Origin: Schistosoma haematobium
Lineage: Eukaryota > Platyhelminthes > Trematoda > Strigeidida > Schistosomatidae
Assembly (NCBI RefSeq): GCF_000699445.3
Contig: NC_067196.1
Span: 86,294,364 to 86,358,363, forward strand
Direction of reading: 5' to 3'
Length of the DNA: 64,000 bases
The notes below the pieces were generated by a model, which saw only the letters and a program-made list of their open reading frames with translations, ran no database searches and was not told the origin of the DNA. The position numbers were made by a program, and so were the translations under genes. Of this stretch, positions 1-12,235 are shown one piece after another. Positions within the stretch are counted from its first letter, which is position 1; every line of letters starts with the position of its first letter.

Positions 1-427
1 TTATCTAAAAATTGCCCTTGACAATAAAAAAGGGAACAGAGAAAGTATAATTACAACCCCGATAAACGATGACATATTATAAGAAACACCCAATATACAC
101 AAAAAACTTTGAATCTCTGCTGAGGAATCATTAATAAAGAGTAATATTCACGGTGTCAGGAAGTCATTTTAGATAAATAAAATTGCTGAACAAAAAGCGA
201 AAGTATAAAATGATCCAATATGAAAAAAAACAACCAACAAAGTATACATGTCTTCAATTGCATTATTAATGATAAAATTATAATATATCTGGTATTAAAT
301 ACATCGTATACTAGGTACAACTATAGTAATAAACAAAATCTGGTAAAGATGAAAAAAGTGACATTTACACTAAAAACCAAATTGACTTTATTGCTTCAAT
401 GTTGTTCAAGTCGATTGATTTTGTTAG

Positions 428-429
<2 letters not shown>

Positions 430-474
<45 letters not shown>
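430..474. repeat. (TA)n microsatellite
   Basis: An uninterrupted run of alternating T and A of about 45 bases. The small open frame across it, with Ile-Tyr repeats, is a by-product of the repeat. The rest of positions 1-890 is AT-rich DNA in which I see no gene or recognisable repeat; it lies downstream of the last visible kinase exon, so it is probably intronic. Confidence 0.95.
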
Positions 475-477
<3 letters not shown>

Positions 478-899
478 AAATTCTGGTTGGTAAACCACAA
501 TTTTTTTTGTCTAAAAATAAGTAGTAAGTGAATAGATAAACGTTTAAAAATCACGAATACACACAGAAACAAATGAACACTTGTGCAAATTATCTAAAAG
601 ATAATGATCAATGTTTTGTGAGGAGGAATTGACAAATCATAATACTCTATGAAAACCTCAGACGTTCATATCAGTGTCGTTCTAGTTAATTATTTTATTC
701 GATTGGAACATTCTATATACAGATGATTTACTATTGATCAGAGACAAAACATGAAAAACACATTTCTACAAAATTCATGTAAAAAAAACAGTAAAGCACC
801 ATTGAAATGTATGATGATATTGATGATTACCACAGTAATTTAAGTATAAAAGAAAGCTAACAGAAAAGAATGAAGCAAAATATTGAATTAAACTATGCA

Positions 900-1150
900 T
901 AACTGTGATATATGCTACTTATGTAGACAGATAGAAGTAGTATGTAGTACCAATCCGAGTGGAATGCCTACGAACAGAAGATTGAAATGAAAAGACAGAA
1001 GAAATCTAAAAAGCAATCAAAATTACATCAGGAATGAAGGAACAATGAAGTTCGTCGGAGACAACTGACGGAAGATGTACAAATAGTGTATTTAATATAT
1101 GGTTTTCATAATTGATGAAGGTACTCTGTAATTTCACCTTAAACAATAAA
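900..1150 (+). repeat. dispersed repeat E, copy 1
   Basis: About 240 bases match a second copy at 30318-30575 in the same orientation, sharing blocks such as TATGCTACTTA, GTAGTATGT, GTGGAATGCCT, AGCAGAAGATTG-like and AATAAATTG near the end. Both copies are diverged and I see no open frame in either. It could be a non-autonomous element or the 3' untranslated tail of a retrotransposon. The family is not recognised. Confidence 0.6.
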
Positions 1151-1449
1151 TTGGTCTTTCCTATTTGAGTGCTCGCTCATTGTATAACTGTACTTACATA
1201 TGTAAAAACAAAATTTCGTTGTATAATTAACTTACCACAAATTCAAATATAAAATTCAATGTTTTCTTTGTATGTACAATATCGTGTAAAATCACTATAT
1301 TGGCATGTCGTAAAGCTTTCAATAAGGACGCTATCAAAATGAAATCAGATAAAGAAACAAATTACATAATGAAAATGACACGTATTATATATATATTACA
1401 CTAAAAACTTTAGAAATGTATACTATATTGTAGATAAATATGTTCATAT

Positions 1450-1675
1450 TCATTTATTCTTACACCTAATTTTTAATGCGATATATTTGGCAGTAGGCAA
1501 TGATAGATTAAAAGTCAACAGAGACCAATCAAAATCGAGGTCGATAGGACAAGCTGAGTTATATGTTGAGAAATTCGAACACTTCACTTCTACCTCAAGT
1601 CTGCGCTGATGTTGTTCAGAAGAACAATGAAAACTACACAGCCGAGACATCCAGTTCAAAGAGAAAAACTTCACC
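1450..1675 (-). repeat. dispersed repeat F, copy 1
   Basis: Related on the opposite strand to the palindromic element at 47700-48060. Conceptual translations of both contain the same peptide stretch (ACPIDLD, then a W..LT.NLSL pattern), although neither looks like a real gene. The DNA similarity includes the block around AAATTCGAACACTTC. It probably sits within a large kinase-gene intron or its 3' flank. Confidence 0.55.
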
Positions 1676-1899
1676 TGAATGGATGAATTAATTAGTATTT
1701 ATCTTAAAATTTATGCCGAACTATAAAAATCAGGTAGAATATTATTGAAAAATTACGTAAATGACAACCATGCCAAGAAAATGATAATCAAAATACCCTA
1801 AACCCATTAGAACTAAAGTTTCCAATTATAACACAATTATTCATAGAAGTGACGTAAACACATATAGTCACATCAGACGAACAATATTGAGAGAAATGA

Positions 1900-1990
1900 T
1901 AAGAGGCATTACAAAACAATCATGTTTCGTCATATCTGGGACTCATCAATTCGATGTAATCGAATGCAATTGTTGGTATTTATACTAATA
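1900..1990 (-). repeat. degenerate Sm-alpha ribozyme fragment
   Basis: On the minus strand the segment reads TTGATGAGTCCC, a short loop, GACGAAAC, which is a decayed hammerhead core: the first C of CTGATGA is T and stem II is imperfect. No tRNA-like head is visible. It is an old copy of family A and is unlikely to self-cleave. Confidence 0.5.
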
Positions 1991-2963
1991 CTCAGAACAA
2001 CTACTGTTCACTTTAAATAAGGTCCCATAATCAACTGACTAGTAATTCAAATAGCTACTAACGTTTTCAGCGGGTATAAATTTACACATAAGGGTTTGTA
2101 GGATTTCACTGTACAAGTTATGAATCGAACTTGACCAATCTACTTACTGGAAATATTGAGACAGTTCGCCATGGATGTAAACGTACCAATAGAGACAGCT
2201 GTATTACGGTCCTTAATATCAACACAAACCCTTAAAAAGAACGTTTTAGATGCTACATCATTTAATCAGACAATTAATTGAAATAAAGAATTTTGCGAAT
2301 AATGGTATGTGAATGCATGGAGTAAGTAAACATGACAAAACAACTAGAAATTATTTGTGATTATAAGCACCGAAGTTTCTCGTTGACCTTAAATATAGGT
2401 CATTAACAGGAAATTTTTTTCACTTAATTTACAATGCCATCAGTAAGTCAGATACAATTAACGATTCAATCCTCTAAGAATATAAGATGAAATAAATAAG
2501 TATTCTTGTGTATAACACTGTGGTAATTGTACAGAAAATAATATTGATTATCCATAGTCTGATTACGCATAGACTAAACATGACATTTAAAAGAAAACCA
2601 GACCAAATAACGCTGATCGAATCAAATTTCTAAAAAAAATATATATACTACACTATTTTGGTTATCTGTTTCAAAAATTAAGCTACTCGTTGCACAGGTA
2701 TTCACGTACTAATGATATGGTACAATGATTGGTGAAAACAATTTTAGAAAAAAGATTTCTTGTTGGCCACTTTCAAGTACGAAGTAGAATGAAGGATTAA
2801 GTTAACAAACATATAAGATGTTGTTTGTTATAAAATTTTGGAAAAAAAACAGATACTGGAAGTCAGCCATAATTAATGTCAAACTTAAAACATGACTGGA
2901 TCGGTTAAAATTGAAACACTCTAGCAAAACAGTGATATAAAAATGTCAAGACAAATGTCAGAG

Positions 2964-2988
2964 TGGTGGTAGTAGTAGTAGTAGTAGA
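2964..2988. repeat. (GTA)n trinucleotide run
   Basis: Short GTGGTGGTAGTAGTAGTAG-type run with about six GTA units. Around it, from 2000 to 4640, I see no gene or repeat that I can name; the sequence is AT-rich and non-coding in appearance. Confidence 0.8.
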
Positions 2989-4647
2989 GATAGTAGGAAG
3001 CATAACTTTCTAGATTATCATATGAAGGATTGTTATTCAGATTTCTATTGATTAATTAATAGACACTTGTATTGTTGTGTATTTAGATTCAACTATTTCT
3101 AAACTTTCGTTTAATCCATATATCCTTGTCAAGTATTTCGTTATTCCAGACTTTACATGAATCAACTATTCCACCATTACTCACTTATCACTAAGTTACA
3201 TACACATAATAATTCTCTAATTCTGTTTCTATGTGGTCAGACGCTTCAAGTGCATTATTGTGTCAGCTTCGAGTCATGGTTAAGTACAAAAGAGGACTGA
3301 TCTGCTTCCTATCTTCATCATACAATTGGTCATTTTGTTAAAAGGAGCACGAGAGCTATCAAGAGTTAAGGTCTTGGTTGTTGTTCATCAGTCGATATGG
3401 CAAATGGAAAACAGAGGATCACCGATTCTGTTGGTAATGTAGGCGAATCAATCGATAATCGAATTAAAGACTGATCACAAGACTGCAACTTTTTCATTAC
3501 GGCTCCAATATAGCTCAAGGAATTTTTTCTCATTTCTTCCGTATGACACTCATGATGATATGTCATATGTAGTACATTGATATAGTTTATGTGATAAATT
3601 TAGTGTTACTGTATATCAATGGTCAGGTAAAAGCTCAGAAATTTAGCATTTTGATTATTTTTCTAGTTTGTAGCAAATTAGCTAAATGCTCCAAACTAGT
3701 AATACTGTAATGGAGAATCGATTGTTCAGACTGACGAGATACAGCTTTAATGGTGTGAAACGATCCAATGAACAAAATTTCTGCATAATATTAATACAAT
3801 TCTCAAGTCGAACCTTTGTACACAGTTGTCAAATAATCACAAAAAAAACACAGAAACATCGATTTGAAAATACCCTTAAAAAACATTCTTACTTTGAAAA
3901 ATGAGGACAACATCCCAAGATTAGAAAAATAAGCAACTTTGATTTACCCATAGTAATAGAAAGGGTCAATTATTTGTTATGTTTATTCAGTCGTGTGATT
4001 TATTTGTCAAACCTTTACTATTTTACAGACAATTTTATTAACGTCACAACCTAAAGGAAAGTTCATTCATAAATTTTTCAAGAAGTGTATAATACCATGT
4101 CTTCATTGATTGTGATCAATAACGATTATGTCATTGACTGTTCATTCTACATTTTGTCATACTTTATTCTCAATAGATGATAGGCTGATTCTATTTCAAT
4201 ATGTCTTTTGATTGCTGTATTCCGTAAATGACGAATTTCGAAAATCTTTCCAGTATTATCACAGCACAAACGAGCTCCTTTCATTGAAATTATGTGGACA
4301 GCTGATGGGACAGAAAGCTACTTTAAGATATGATCTATGCAAGTCAACCGACGATTAGTTACTGTTAGTATGAGTGAAAATGGGATTTTTATAAGTTTTT
4401 TTTTCTTTTAAACGGAAGGAATAAAAGATTTTTAAAATGTCAACAAGCATTGACCAGATTATTTATAAAATATTGGACAAGCAATTCATCTTGGTAGATC
4501 AATAGCACATATCTTTTCTAACCAATGTTAAAACACATCAATCACACACTAAAAAAACGCTGATACGTTTTAACTGACAGTTTTTCCGTTGTAAACCTAG
4601 TGTATTACTTTCTGTAAACTGCTGACACAATATAAGGAAAAAACAAT

Positions 4648-4680
4648 AATAATAATAGTAATAATAATAATAATAATAAT
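4648..4680. repeat. (AAT)n microsatellite
   Basis: Imperfect AAT/AATAGTAAT trinucleotide run in intronic DNA about 340 bases downstream, in gene direction, of the PFTAIRE exon. Confidence 0.85.
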
Positions 4681-5014
4681 GGTAATGATAAAATACACCA
4701 ATACAACCTACTCAGGTATTCACAAAACGAAGTAAAACATTAAAATTAAATGCCATTTTATGTAGTTTTGTTTGCTTTTTTGTTACAAAAAAATGCCCAG
4801 AGTAAAGTGGATGTGCGTAATTAAAACTGATACCAGTTATTATTATTTACTTAAAGAATAGGAAGTTGTATCGTTTCATATTTTATTTTTCTACAATACT
4901 CCACTATCTCACTTTTCAATGTATAGTAATAGGGAGTATGAAATGATCTTAAGAATAAACAAAATGAATAGTTAACCAACAGCAAAGATAATACTTAGTG
5001 ACTGTAGTGTTTAC

Positions 5015-5094
5015 CTTCTCGAATAGCAGTGAACGGTAAGCCTTCTTCTGGATTTATACGTATTTCTTTGACAGCAACAGCACGACGCATTACG
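5015..5094 (-). CDS. CDK14: PFTAIRE cyclin-dependent kinase, exon with PFTAIRE helix
   Basis: An 80-nt internal exon, acceptor TTTAG and donor GTAAAC, entered in phase 2 and left in phase 1. Joined to the exon ending at 15422 it encodes VAVKEIRINPEEG followed by LPFTAIRE. VAVK carries the beta-3 ATP-anchoring lysine. The PFTAIRE helix is the cyclin-contact element that names the CDK14/CDK15 (PFTK; Drosophila Eip63E) subfamily; classical CDKs have PSTAIRE and CDK16-18 have PCTAIRE. In animals these kinases bind cyclin Y at the plasma membrane and act in Wnt/LRP6 and cytoskeletal signalling (family knowledge). The following exons, with the HRD and DFG motifs, are not found between 1 and 5014, so the gene continues out of the window. 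The intron upstream is about 10.3 kb. The gene symbol is by family; CDK15 is not excluded. Confidence 0.93.
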
Positions 5095-5204
5095 CTAAAG
5101 AATGGAAAAAAACCAAATTAACAATGTTTCAGAATAAACAGCAAAATAATGAATACTAGTGTGGGATGAAAACAAACTCATGAAACATAAAAAGTATTGA
5201 ATCT

Positions 5205-5330
5205 AACAGTGTAGCGATAGGTACTGGGTTCGAGTCCCAACGTGAAGTTAGGACGTAGATAAATCCGACTGGAAATTCTCAAATAAGATAAAACACGTTT
5301 CGTGGGTGCCACTACTAATTATAACCTAAA
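5205..5330 (+). repeat. degenerate tRNA-headed SINE (family A-like)
   Basis: Contains a good RNA polymerase III box B (GGGTTCGAGTCCC) followed by decayed ribozyme-like sequence ending near AAAACACGTTTCGTGGG. The head matches the Sm-alpha family layout but the hammerhead core is not intact. It lies in the 10-kb kinase intron. Confidence 0.45.
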
Positions 5331-5367
5331 AAGCAAGACAACATTAAAGAAAAAAACACTCATCTGA

Positions 5368-5394
5368 TTATTATTATTATTATTATTATTATTG
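5368..5394. repeat. (TTA)n microsatellite
   Basis: Nine or so TTA units in the same intron. Between about 5400 and 6390 I see nothing else that I can identify. Confidence 0.85.
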
Positions 5395-6392
5395 ATTACT
5401 TACTGCAATTAAATCAATATAAACAAAATCCCCTCATCAAACTATAGGGTTTCCGCAGTTCTGGTCAGTCACCCATACTCAAAGTAGAGCCTAGCACAAA
5501 AGTGAGTTACCCCAAATTACCGAAACACAACTGTAAAGCGAAATGGCGATAACTACGTAATAATCATATTTATCGACTTACATATAGTGATGTAAGATAA
5601 ACAGAATAATAATCTACTGATTAAAAAAAAAAGTTGAATATTGTGCGTTGACTTGATTTTCAAAAAGCAAACGAAGTGAATATATTCTAATGGAAACAGT
5701 GTAGATATATCTAATGATATGATAAAAATGAACTGTTCAGTTTGTAACATTGAGGGGCAATGTCAAAAGGATATGTGATATAAGTATTCACTTTGAATAA
5801 CTTCATTCAAAGTGTCAGTTACTACGAATTCACATTCATAATTATTACTCTGAATAATACAACCTCAGAGAAGAAAAATGATGAAAATAGTCTTCCCAAC
5901 AATAGTATACCGATTTGAATTATAACAATCTCAAGTACGTATCTCTCAAGCGATAGTTGAATTTTGACATCATTGATAATTCACAAACTGTTGTTAGGAA
6001 GTTTATTTAAAAAGTTAAAATGTTTGACATTTAATAAAACGGTTTTGTGAAGAGTTTGCACAAAATCAAAGTATTTTCTTTCATAAGCTGTAGTCATCTG
6101 TAGAAATCACGATAATCAAACAGTAATGAACTATTTTTATAACCTGTTTATAATGAGAACTATACTATTTTCTACAAAACACTAGAATAATAATAACAGT
6201 CGTATGCTCTCTAGAAGTTTGTTTCAGTATTGATTGTTATAAATTTTATTAGACCATGATCTGTCATGAATAACGAAGCATCACATCAATATGAATTAGG
6301 ATAACAGTACGCTATATCAAAGATTGATTGGAATTAAACGATGTAAACCATTGGTAATCAACTCAACACGGGAATTGTAAACAAACATCAAA

Positions 6393-6490
6393 AGAATGAG
6401 TAGTGATTCAAAACAACTGAAAACAATTGCCCAGGACAGAGTTCGTTGTAGAATCCTGATGCGAGGCCTATGCTCCTTCACAAAGGATGA
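6393..6490 (+). mobile_element. RTE non-LTR element, 3' tail fragment
   Basis: Plus-strand translation gives the family's terminal peptide (IAQDRVRCRILM-like, then GLCSFTK), the same end found at 44.9 kb, where the long RTE copy stops. Only about 100 bases remain, so this is a typical 5'-truncated insertion, already mutated. Confidence 0.7.
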
Positions 6491-6917
6491 GTAATCAAAT
6501 CAACATTCTAAATTTATTGTTCTCTATAAGAGACCTAAAATACTTGTATTTTCTTCTACCTGGTAATAGTGGTATACAGCTGGCAAAGACTCTGTGACTT
6601 TTAACCACCGTGCAACCGACAACAGTTCGGTAGATGTTAGTTATTCTTAACTATTTACAAATTCAAACCTCATCTATGTGTACAGAAACAATTTATTCTA
6701 ACCTTGGACTTTCTTAAATAATCTTTAAGTTATTTTATAGCCTACGACAGTGTGATAATTTATTATTCTTTCCCCATTAATTTACTCATTTCTTTGCTTA
6801 CAATTATCATTCTGTTTAGCTAAACCTTAATTTAATTGACGCAGTTTAATTTTTTAATTAAAATCTCTTGATAAGTAACATGTGTGACCAAACCGATTTA
6901 AATATACGATCATAATC

Positions 6918-7356
6918 CACTTGGTGTTGTTTTAGTTGTATCTTCCCAGTCTCATGTTTGAATATGTGCATCCTGTGAGGATTGCCTCGATATAGCCTTA
7001 AGTCACAAGCGTTATAAGCAAATATGGATAGTGGCTACCAGTGGAATCCAGGACGCACGTTTCGTCCTATTCGGGATTAGTCAGCTGGATGTATCTGCAC
7101 CCCAGAGTTGATGTTCACTCTGAGACTCGAACCCAGTAACGTTCGCTTCAAACGCCATCGCGTCATCCACTTACCTACTGAGTTCTGATAGCCACTTGCT
7201 TGTGCAATGGGGTGAAGTTTAATTCACTTGATATTGTTTTACTTGAATCTTCCCATTGATGTTTTAGGACTGAAATTGATCAGTCACTTATTGGAATATG
7301 TGCATCCTGTGCGGATTGCCTCGATATAGCCTTAAGTCACAAGCTTTTTAAGCAAA
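6918..7356 (-). repeat. Sm-alpha satellite/SINE, partial tandem dimer
   Basis: Minus-oriented Sm-alpha unit. It has a tRNA-like head (box B read as TGGGTTCGAGTCTC near 7125) and a hammerhead at 7045-7105. A 62-bp flank block at 6961-7022 recurs at 7295-7356 with about three mismatches, giving a period of 334 bp. The insertion therefore carries more than one unit of a tandem repeat. The ribozyme core reads CTGACTA instead of CTGANGA, while stem II (ATCC/GGAC-like), GAAAC and the GTC cleavage site remain. This copy is probably inactive. Confidence 0.85.
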
Positions 7357-7700
7357 GATCCGTAAACAAAGGGCAACTATGTCTTCTTACTGTACTATCA
7401 AAATATTCAAAAATAGTTTTAAGGAATATTTTAGACTTTCGACTAATACTTAAATATAGAACTATATTAGCTTTTACGTTAAACCAAAGATTTCATATTG
7501 AATATCTAATAAAAAAAGTTCATTATATTAGTCGACCTTCATAGTTAATTTCCAATATATTGAAAGAAAACTTGATTGATAGAATTCAATAAGAGTTAAG
7601 AATTAAAGGACATTGAAATTGATAAACACTATTTATTGAATATAACAGCAAGATGTCTCTAAAAAGTTCAGATCAGAAAATAACCGCTAACGAAAGTACA

Positions 7701-7705
<5 letters not shown>

Positions 7706-7792
<87 letters not shown>
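7706..7792. repeat. (AT)n followed by (AG)n
   Basis: About 64 bases of alternating AT run directly into about 22 bases of alternating AG. A compound microsatellite of this kind is prone to length change and to non-B structure. The region 7800-8550 shows no other recognisable feature. Confidence 0.95.
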
Positions 7793-8559
7793 GTAATAAC
7801 GAAACTAGGAAAAAAGATTTAGATAATTATATCACATTAAACACTGACTGAAACAATACTAATCAATTTATTGTTAGAGAAAAATAGAATTTTGATAACA
7901 ATTGTTACCTTTATAAATCATAATGAGAAAAAGAAAAAGAACGCAACTTAAACATTGCTTTAAACATTAACTAAAAATAAAACTCTTATAATCAGTTCAA
8001 TATCATTTTATTGTCGTATCAAGTCATATATAAATACATATGCTGTTGCCAAGGGTGCACAACTATAGAAAAGTATAAACTGTAAAATACGTATATTCTT
8101 AAACTGTTGTTACAGATGATAATCAGAAACTCTTTTTTATGGTAACAAATTTACGGATAGTAACAGATATATATATATTCCATTTACCCAGTCAAAAATA
8201 TCCAGTAAATGGATTGTGAAAGTGCACACTTCAAATTCATACGTATTAGGGGAAATTACATATACATTGAGCTACATTATGAATTGACGACAGTTTGGAA
8301 TTTCTACTAAGTGATTTAAAGATAATTGATTATCTGTAAGTTTCCAGGTGATAATAACTAAAAAAATTACCAATTACGGTAAAAACAGATATTTAGAGAA
8401 TTCTATTTCCAAAATTATAACTCACTTAACCCTAAAAGGTGACTCAATAAAACAGGATAAATAACTAGTCTACTTTCATTTATTAAGTTCGACTTTATTG
8501 AACTGTACCGGTTACAGTTTAAATTAAAATTTAGATCCACCTAATAGAGTTCAAGTGAA

Positions 8560-8745
8560 GTTGCATTACGGTTAGAAACAGAAACCAGGATGCATGATTT
8601 GTCCTGTTTACAACTCATCAGCTGTATCTACCTGCAACGAAATCTTGATATTTACATTAAGACTCAAACCAATTGCCATTCAATCCAAATGCTACCATGT
8701 TACACACTGAGCTACTGAGTTCAAAAATAGTCTATACCTTGTGCA
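8560..8745 (-). repeat. degenerate Sm-alpha SINE
   Basis: Minus strand carries CAGCTGATGAGT, a loop and CAGGACAAATC, so the GAAAC half of the hammerhead core has become CAAAT. A decayed tRNA-like head follows toward 8735. It is an old family A copy; the ribozyme is presumed dead. From 8750 to 9540 I see only AT-rich DNA. Confidence 0.6.
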
Positions 8746-9545
8746 ACGAGTATAGATTTGTAAGGGTTCGTAATTTCCTGTTGTTATCATTTAAGACTAT
8801 GATTTATTTATCTAAATTCAGTATTTTAATGGAGGACACCTCTCCATCCTGAACAACAACAATAATAAAAATGGGCAATTACAAACTCTTACTATAAATT
8901 CAAGTCAATTTTCAATATATATTAAATTGGTTGTAAAGTGTTTTAATCCTTCAAAATAAAATATTTTATAATTTCAATGATAAATCTAATTTTCCTCCAA
9001 CAAGTGATTACATTACCCAATGCCATAAAAAAATAAATAAATAAAACCATCTAACTATAATCATAATTGAGAGAATAAAAATTCATAAACACCAACCACA
9101 TATCTAAGTGGTTTATAAAAAAATTATAATAATAACTCAATTTGAAGATAATTTAAAAATCATCTAATTCGTTTATCGTAACTTCCAGTTGCTACACCAT
9201 ATATACATGAATTACATAAATCTAATTTACTTATACAAGAAAAAAAAACTTTCCCACCTTAATAAAATCATCATTAACATTAGAAAACAACTAACTGAAT
9301 AGTTTATTTCTAATTATATAATCAGGTTTAAATCTCATGAGATCATAAGTATTCGATAGAAAGATCACAATACAACACTAAAACTAATAAAATACATTAG
9401 ATACATAGAAATAGGATGATATAATATGATTAAAGAATAAATAATTAAACAATAATAATTTATGGATAGAAAAACATTAGTTAGTTTAATGGAAGCTTAT
9501 AAAAAGCGAACATTAAAATATTTATGCTAAACCATGAGAAAATCA

Positions 9546-10115
9546 ATTCACTTGGTATTGTTTTACTTGAATATTAACCATTGATGTTTAGGACTGCAAT
9601 TGATCAGTTTCTTATTGGTATATATGCATACTGCCTTAATTTACAAGTATTATAAGCAAAGATGGATAGTGGCTAGCAGTGGATTTTAGTCTTATGCGCG
9701 TTTCGTCCCATTCGGGACTCGTCAGAGTTGATGTTCACTCTGAGACTCGAACCCAGTAACATTCGCTTCAAACACCATCGAGTTATCTTTGCTTATAATG
9801 CTTGTAAATTAAGGCAATCCATACAGGATGCACATATGCAAGCATGAGACTGATCAATTGCAGTTCTAAACATCAATGGGAAGTATCAAGTAAAACAACA
9901 CCAAGTGAATTAAACTTCACTCCATTGCACAAGCAAGTGGCTATCAGAACTCAGTAGGTAAGTGGATAACGCGATGGCGTTTGAAGCGAACGTTACTGGG
10001 TTCGAGTCTCAGAGTGAACATCAACTCTGGGATGCAGATACTTCGAGCTGAAGAGTCCCGAATAGGACGAAACGTGCGTCCTGGATTCTACTGGTAGCCA
10101 CTATCCACCTTCGCT
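9546..10115 (+). repeat. Sm-alpha fold-back copy with ribozyme and tRNA-like head
   Basis: Two inverted arms (9546-9661 and 9786-9910), each the Sm-alpha 3' flank, enclose a minus-strand head-plus-ribozyme remnant. The right arm continues into a plus-strand unit: box A near 9952 (TCAGTAGGTAAGTGG), box B GGTTCGAGTCTC near 10000, then a hammerhead at 10030-10100. The minus ribozyme (9700-9725) keeps CTGACGA, stem II and GAAAC, but a deletion has removed the 5' strand of stem I. The plus ribozyme keeps CTGAAGA, stem II, GAAAC and GTC; its stem I is weakened. Confidence 0.82.
10030..10100 (+). ncRNA. hammerhead ribozyme, family A (weakened)
   Basis: Core CTGAAGA at 10050-10056, stem II GTCC/GGAC with loop CGAATA, GAAAC at 10071-10075, and cleavage site GTC ending at 10082. 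The 5' strand of stem I reads TTCGAG where the intact copy has ATCCAG, so stem I pairs poorly with CTGGAT. The catalytic core is intact, but activity is probably reduced. Confidence 0.7.
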
Positions 10116-10964
10116 CATAAGAAAATTGATTCCGAACATGACTTTTTCATTTTATAATCTTAAATCACAGTGAACTAAGAATGTATAACTCATTATCAAA
10201 CAAAGTTCTTAGTATCGAAATTTTCATGGCTGATAAATCTATCAATGCTTTTATAACCGTTTACTATAACCACAGACTACTTCTACACGGTAACTGGAGA
10301 GGTAGAGAAAAGATGCAAAGTGTTCTATTTCAAAGTTAGTTTCTGTACGGAAAATCGAGGGTATTTATAGTATGTTGAATTTCAAGAAATTTATGAGAAT
10401 ATCAAAAATAGTAACAGTATATACGTGTTCAGTCAAAGACGTAACACATCATTCTTTATTTTTGAAATATTTCATAGATGCTTCTATTCCACGCTGTTAG
10501 GATAAAACATTTCCTTGTGGCTTCTAGGCTTTCACAGATTTTGAAGATATTTTGGGACTCATGGTCACAGGATCCAGTTGTATTATATAGGTTGTAAAAG
10601 AGCTTAGATATTGTTCAGTTCTTCTGCAAACTAGTATTATTATTATATATGAATATAAAACTGTACACAAGGTGATATTTTAATTGTTAGAAAGTTAAGT
10701 TTTCAGCCAGAATATCTATTTAGGTCTCCATAATCGAGTATTATCACTGATCTTCACAAAAAGTATACACCTAAACTGAGTATATAGACCTACACCTATC
10801 AAACGAGTTACATCCAAAGTTATGGAAATATTTGAAATGTCAATTTAAAATATCATCTACATATTTAACAGACATTTTAGTGAAATACTTGGGCATAAAT
10901 TGAATTCTTCAGGAAATATTTGAACATATTCAACAAAACGATTCGTTTGAAATTACATCTTAAT

Positions 10965-11415
10965 TTAGATGGTGGCTAGCAATAAAATCTAAGATGCGTG
11001 TTTCAACCTATTTAGGACTTGTCAGTTGGACGAACCTGGATCACGGAGCTGATGTTTACATCTAGAATCAAACCCAGAACCTTTCATCTCAAATGTCAAG
11101 GAGTTATCTACTTACCTATTGTGTTCAGATTGCCGCCGAGCTTATGCGATGGGGTGAATTTAATTCATTAGTGCTAGTTATCTGAATCTCTCCATTTACG
11201 TCGAGGGACTGTGATCGCTCTCTCTCTAACGAGTCTCACATAAGACTAAGAGTGCCTCATTCACTCCACAACTATACGCCATCCAGCCCTGCTTTTAATG
11301 CTTGTGATTAAGTGTTAATATCGCACATGATGCACAAAACCCAAAAGAAACTGATTAATTGCAGTCCTAAACGTCAGTCAGTAGATTTAAAAAAACTAAT
11401 ACGAATGAATTAAAT
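10965..11415 (-). repeat. degenerate Sm-alpha fold-back
   Basis: Minus-oriented Sm-alpha copy whose hammerhead reads CTGACAA...TTGAAAC, so the core is mutated. Its flank is followed by an inverted version of itself (about 11150-11230 against 11300-11415), repeating the fold-back layout at 9.5 and 60.3 kb. It is more diverged than those copies. Between 10115 and 10965 I see nothing identifiable. Confidence 0.6.
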
Positions 11416-11654
11416 CATAATTCATTCCATTTATTTCGACAAGAAAATCCCAAATTTAAAATGCAACCACCGAATAAACAAATTTTCTAACAAAGAAACA
11501 CTAACCCATACGTGATAGAAGCCTGTTTCGTAACAATAAAAAATAAACTTTGATTGTCTTATTAGATGCGGCGAACATTTCTTACCAAGTTAAAAACAAT
11601 ATTGGATATTTGAAAAATTTCAATATTCTGATTTACAACAAAATATATAAGCGA

Positions 11655-11829
11655 ACAATATTGTTTTCGATTAGATCCTCATCACGTAACGCTTATTTAT
11701 GTAATCTATTCCCCTGTTATCATTGACTCAAAAACTGTCTTGACTGGTTTATTAATTTCGTATATGCATATAAATATTACTGTATATTAGAGTAACGTCT
11801 GATGAGGATCTAATCGAAAACAATATTGT
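11655..11829. repeat. 30-bp perfect inverted repeat with hammerhead-like core
   Basis: Arms at 11655-11684 and 11800-11829 are perfect complements with a 115-base spacer. The right arm includes CTGATGAGG, then AATCGAAAAC, resembling a minimal hammerhead core with a very short stem II. The left arm, on the minus strand, reads GTGATGAGG instead. Beyond GAAA lies the self-complementary AACAATATTGTT. I do not find a convincing stem I on the plus strand, so a working ribozyme is not established. It may be the end of a small inverted-repeat element. Confidence 0.6.
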
Positions 11830-12235
11830 TGTTCTAAATACTGAATATGTCTATAATCAATATAACTAGCATTTACAGAAATTGATATCCAGTGAAGCAG
11901 TGTTGCCGGAGTTTACGTAGCTAAATATTTATGTGTATAGTAATCACGTAATAGCGGCAATACTCATTAGTTCAATCAATAGCACTTCAAAATAGAGTAC
12001 TGCCACATGAATCAACATTACACTTAGTGTTAGCCTAATGTTCAACACATTTGACTTCCAGAAAAATGAGTTATGTCCGAAATAATTTATAACCCACCTC
12101 AGTTTGAACAAAACAGGTAATATCATTAGTCCTCAAAGCAAGGTTTATAAATGTAGGTAGACAGTTGTGTAGATTATTGAGCTTTATCGGAATTATGGAA
12201 CCGATCAATATTATATCACCGCTCAAAACCTGGAA

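Noticed and set aside
220..531. 103-residue plus-strand frame
   Set aside because: The reading depends on the (TA)n microsatellite and AT-rich flanks; there is no motif or codon bias.
3366..3566. 66-residue minus-strand frame, considered as a downstream kinase exon
   Set aside because: It lacks any kinase motif (HRD, DFG, APE) and no suitable splice sites are seen.
7081..7200. tRNA-like sequences (here and at about 10000, 45930, 55610, 60680, 62700) as real tRNA genes
   Set aside because: They have box A and B but no coherent cloverleaf with acceptor stem pairing, and each is followed by a ribozyme and repeat flank. They are SINE heads.
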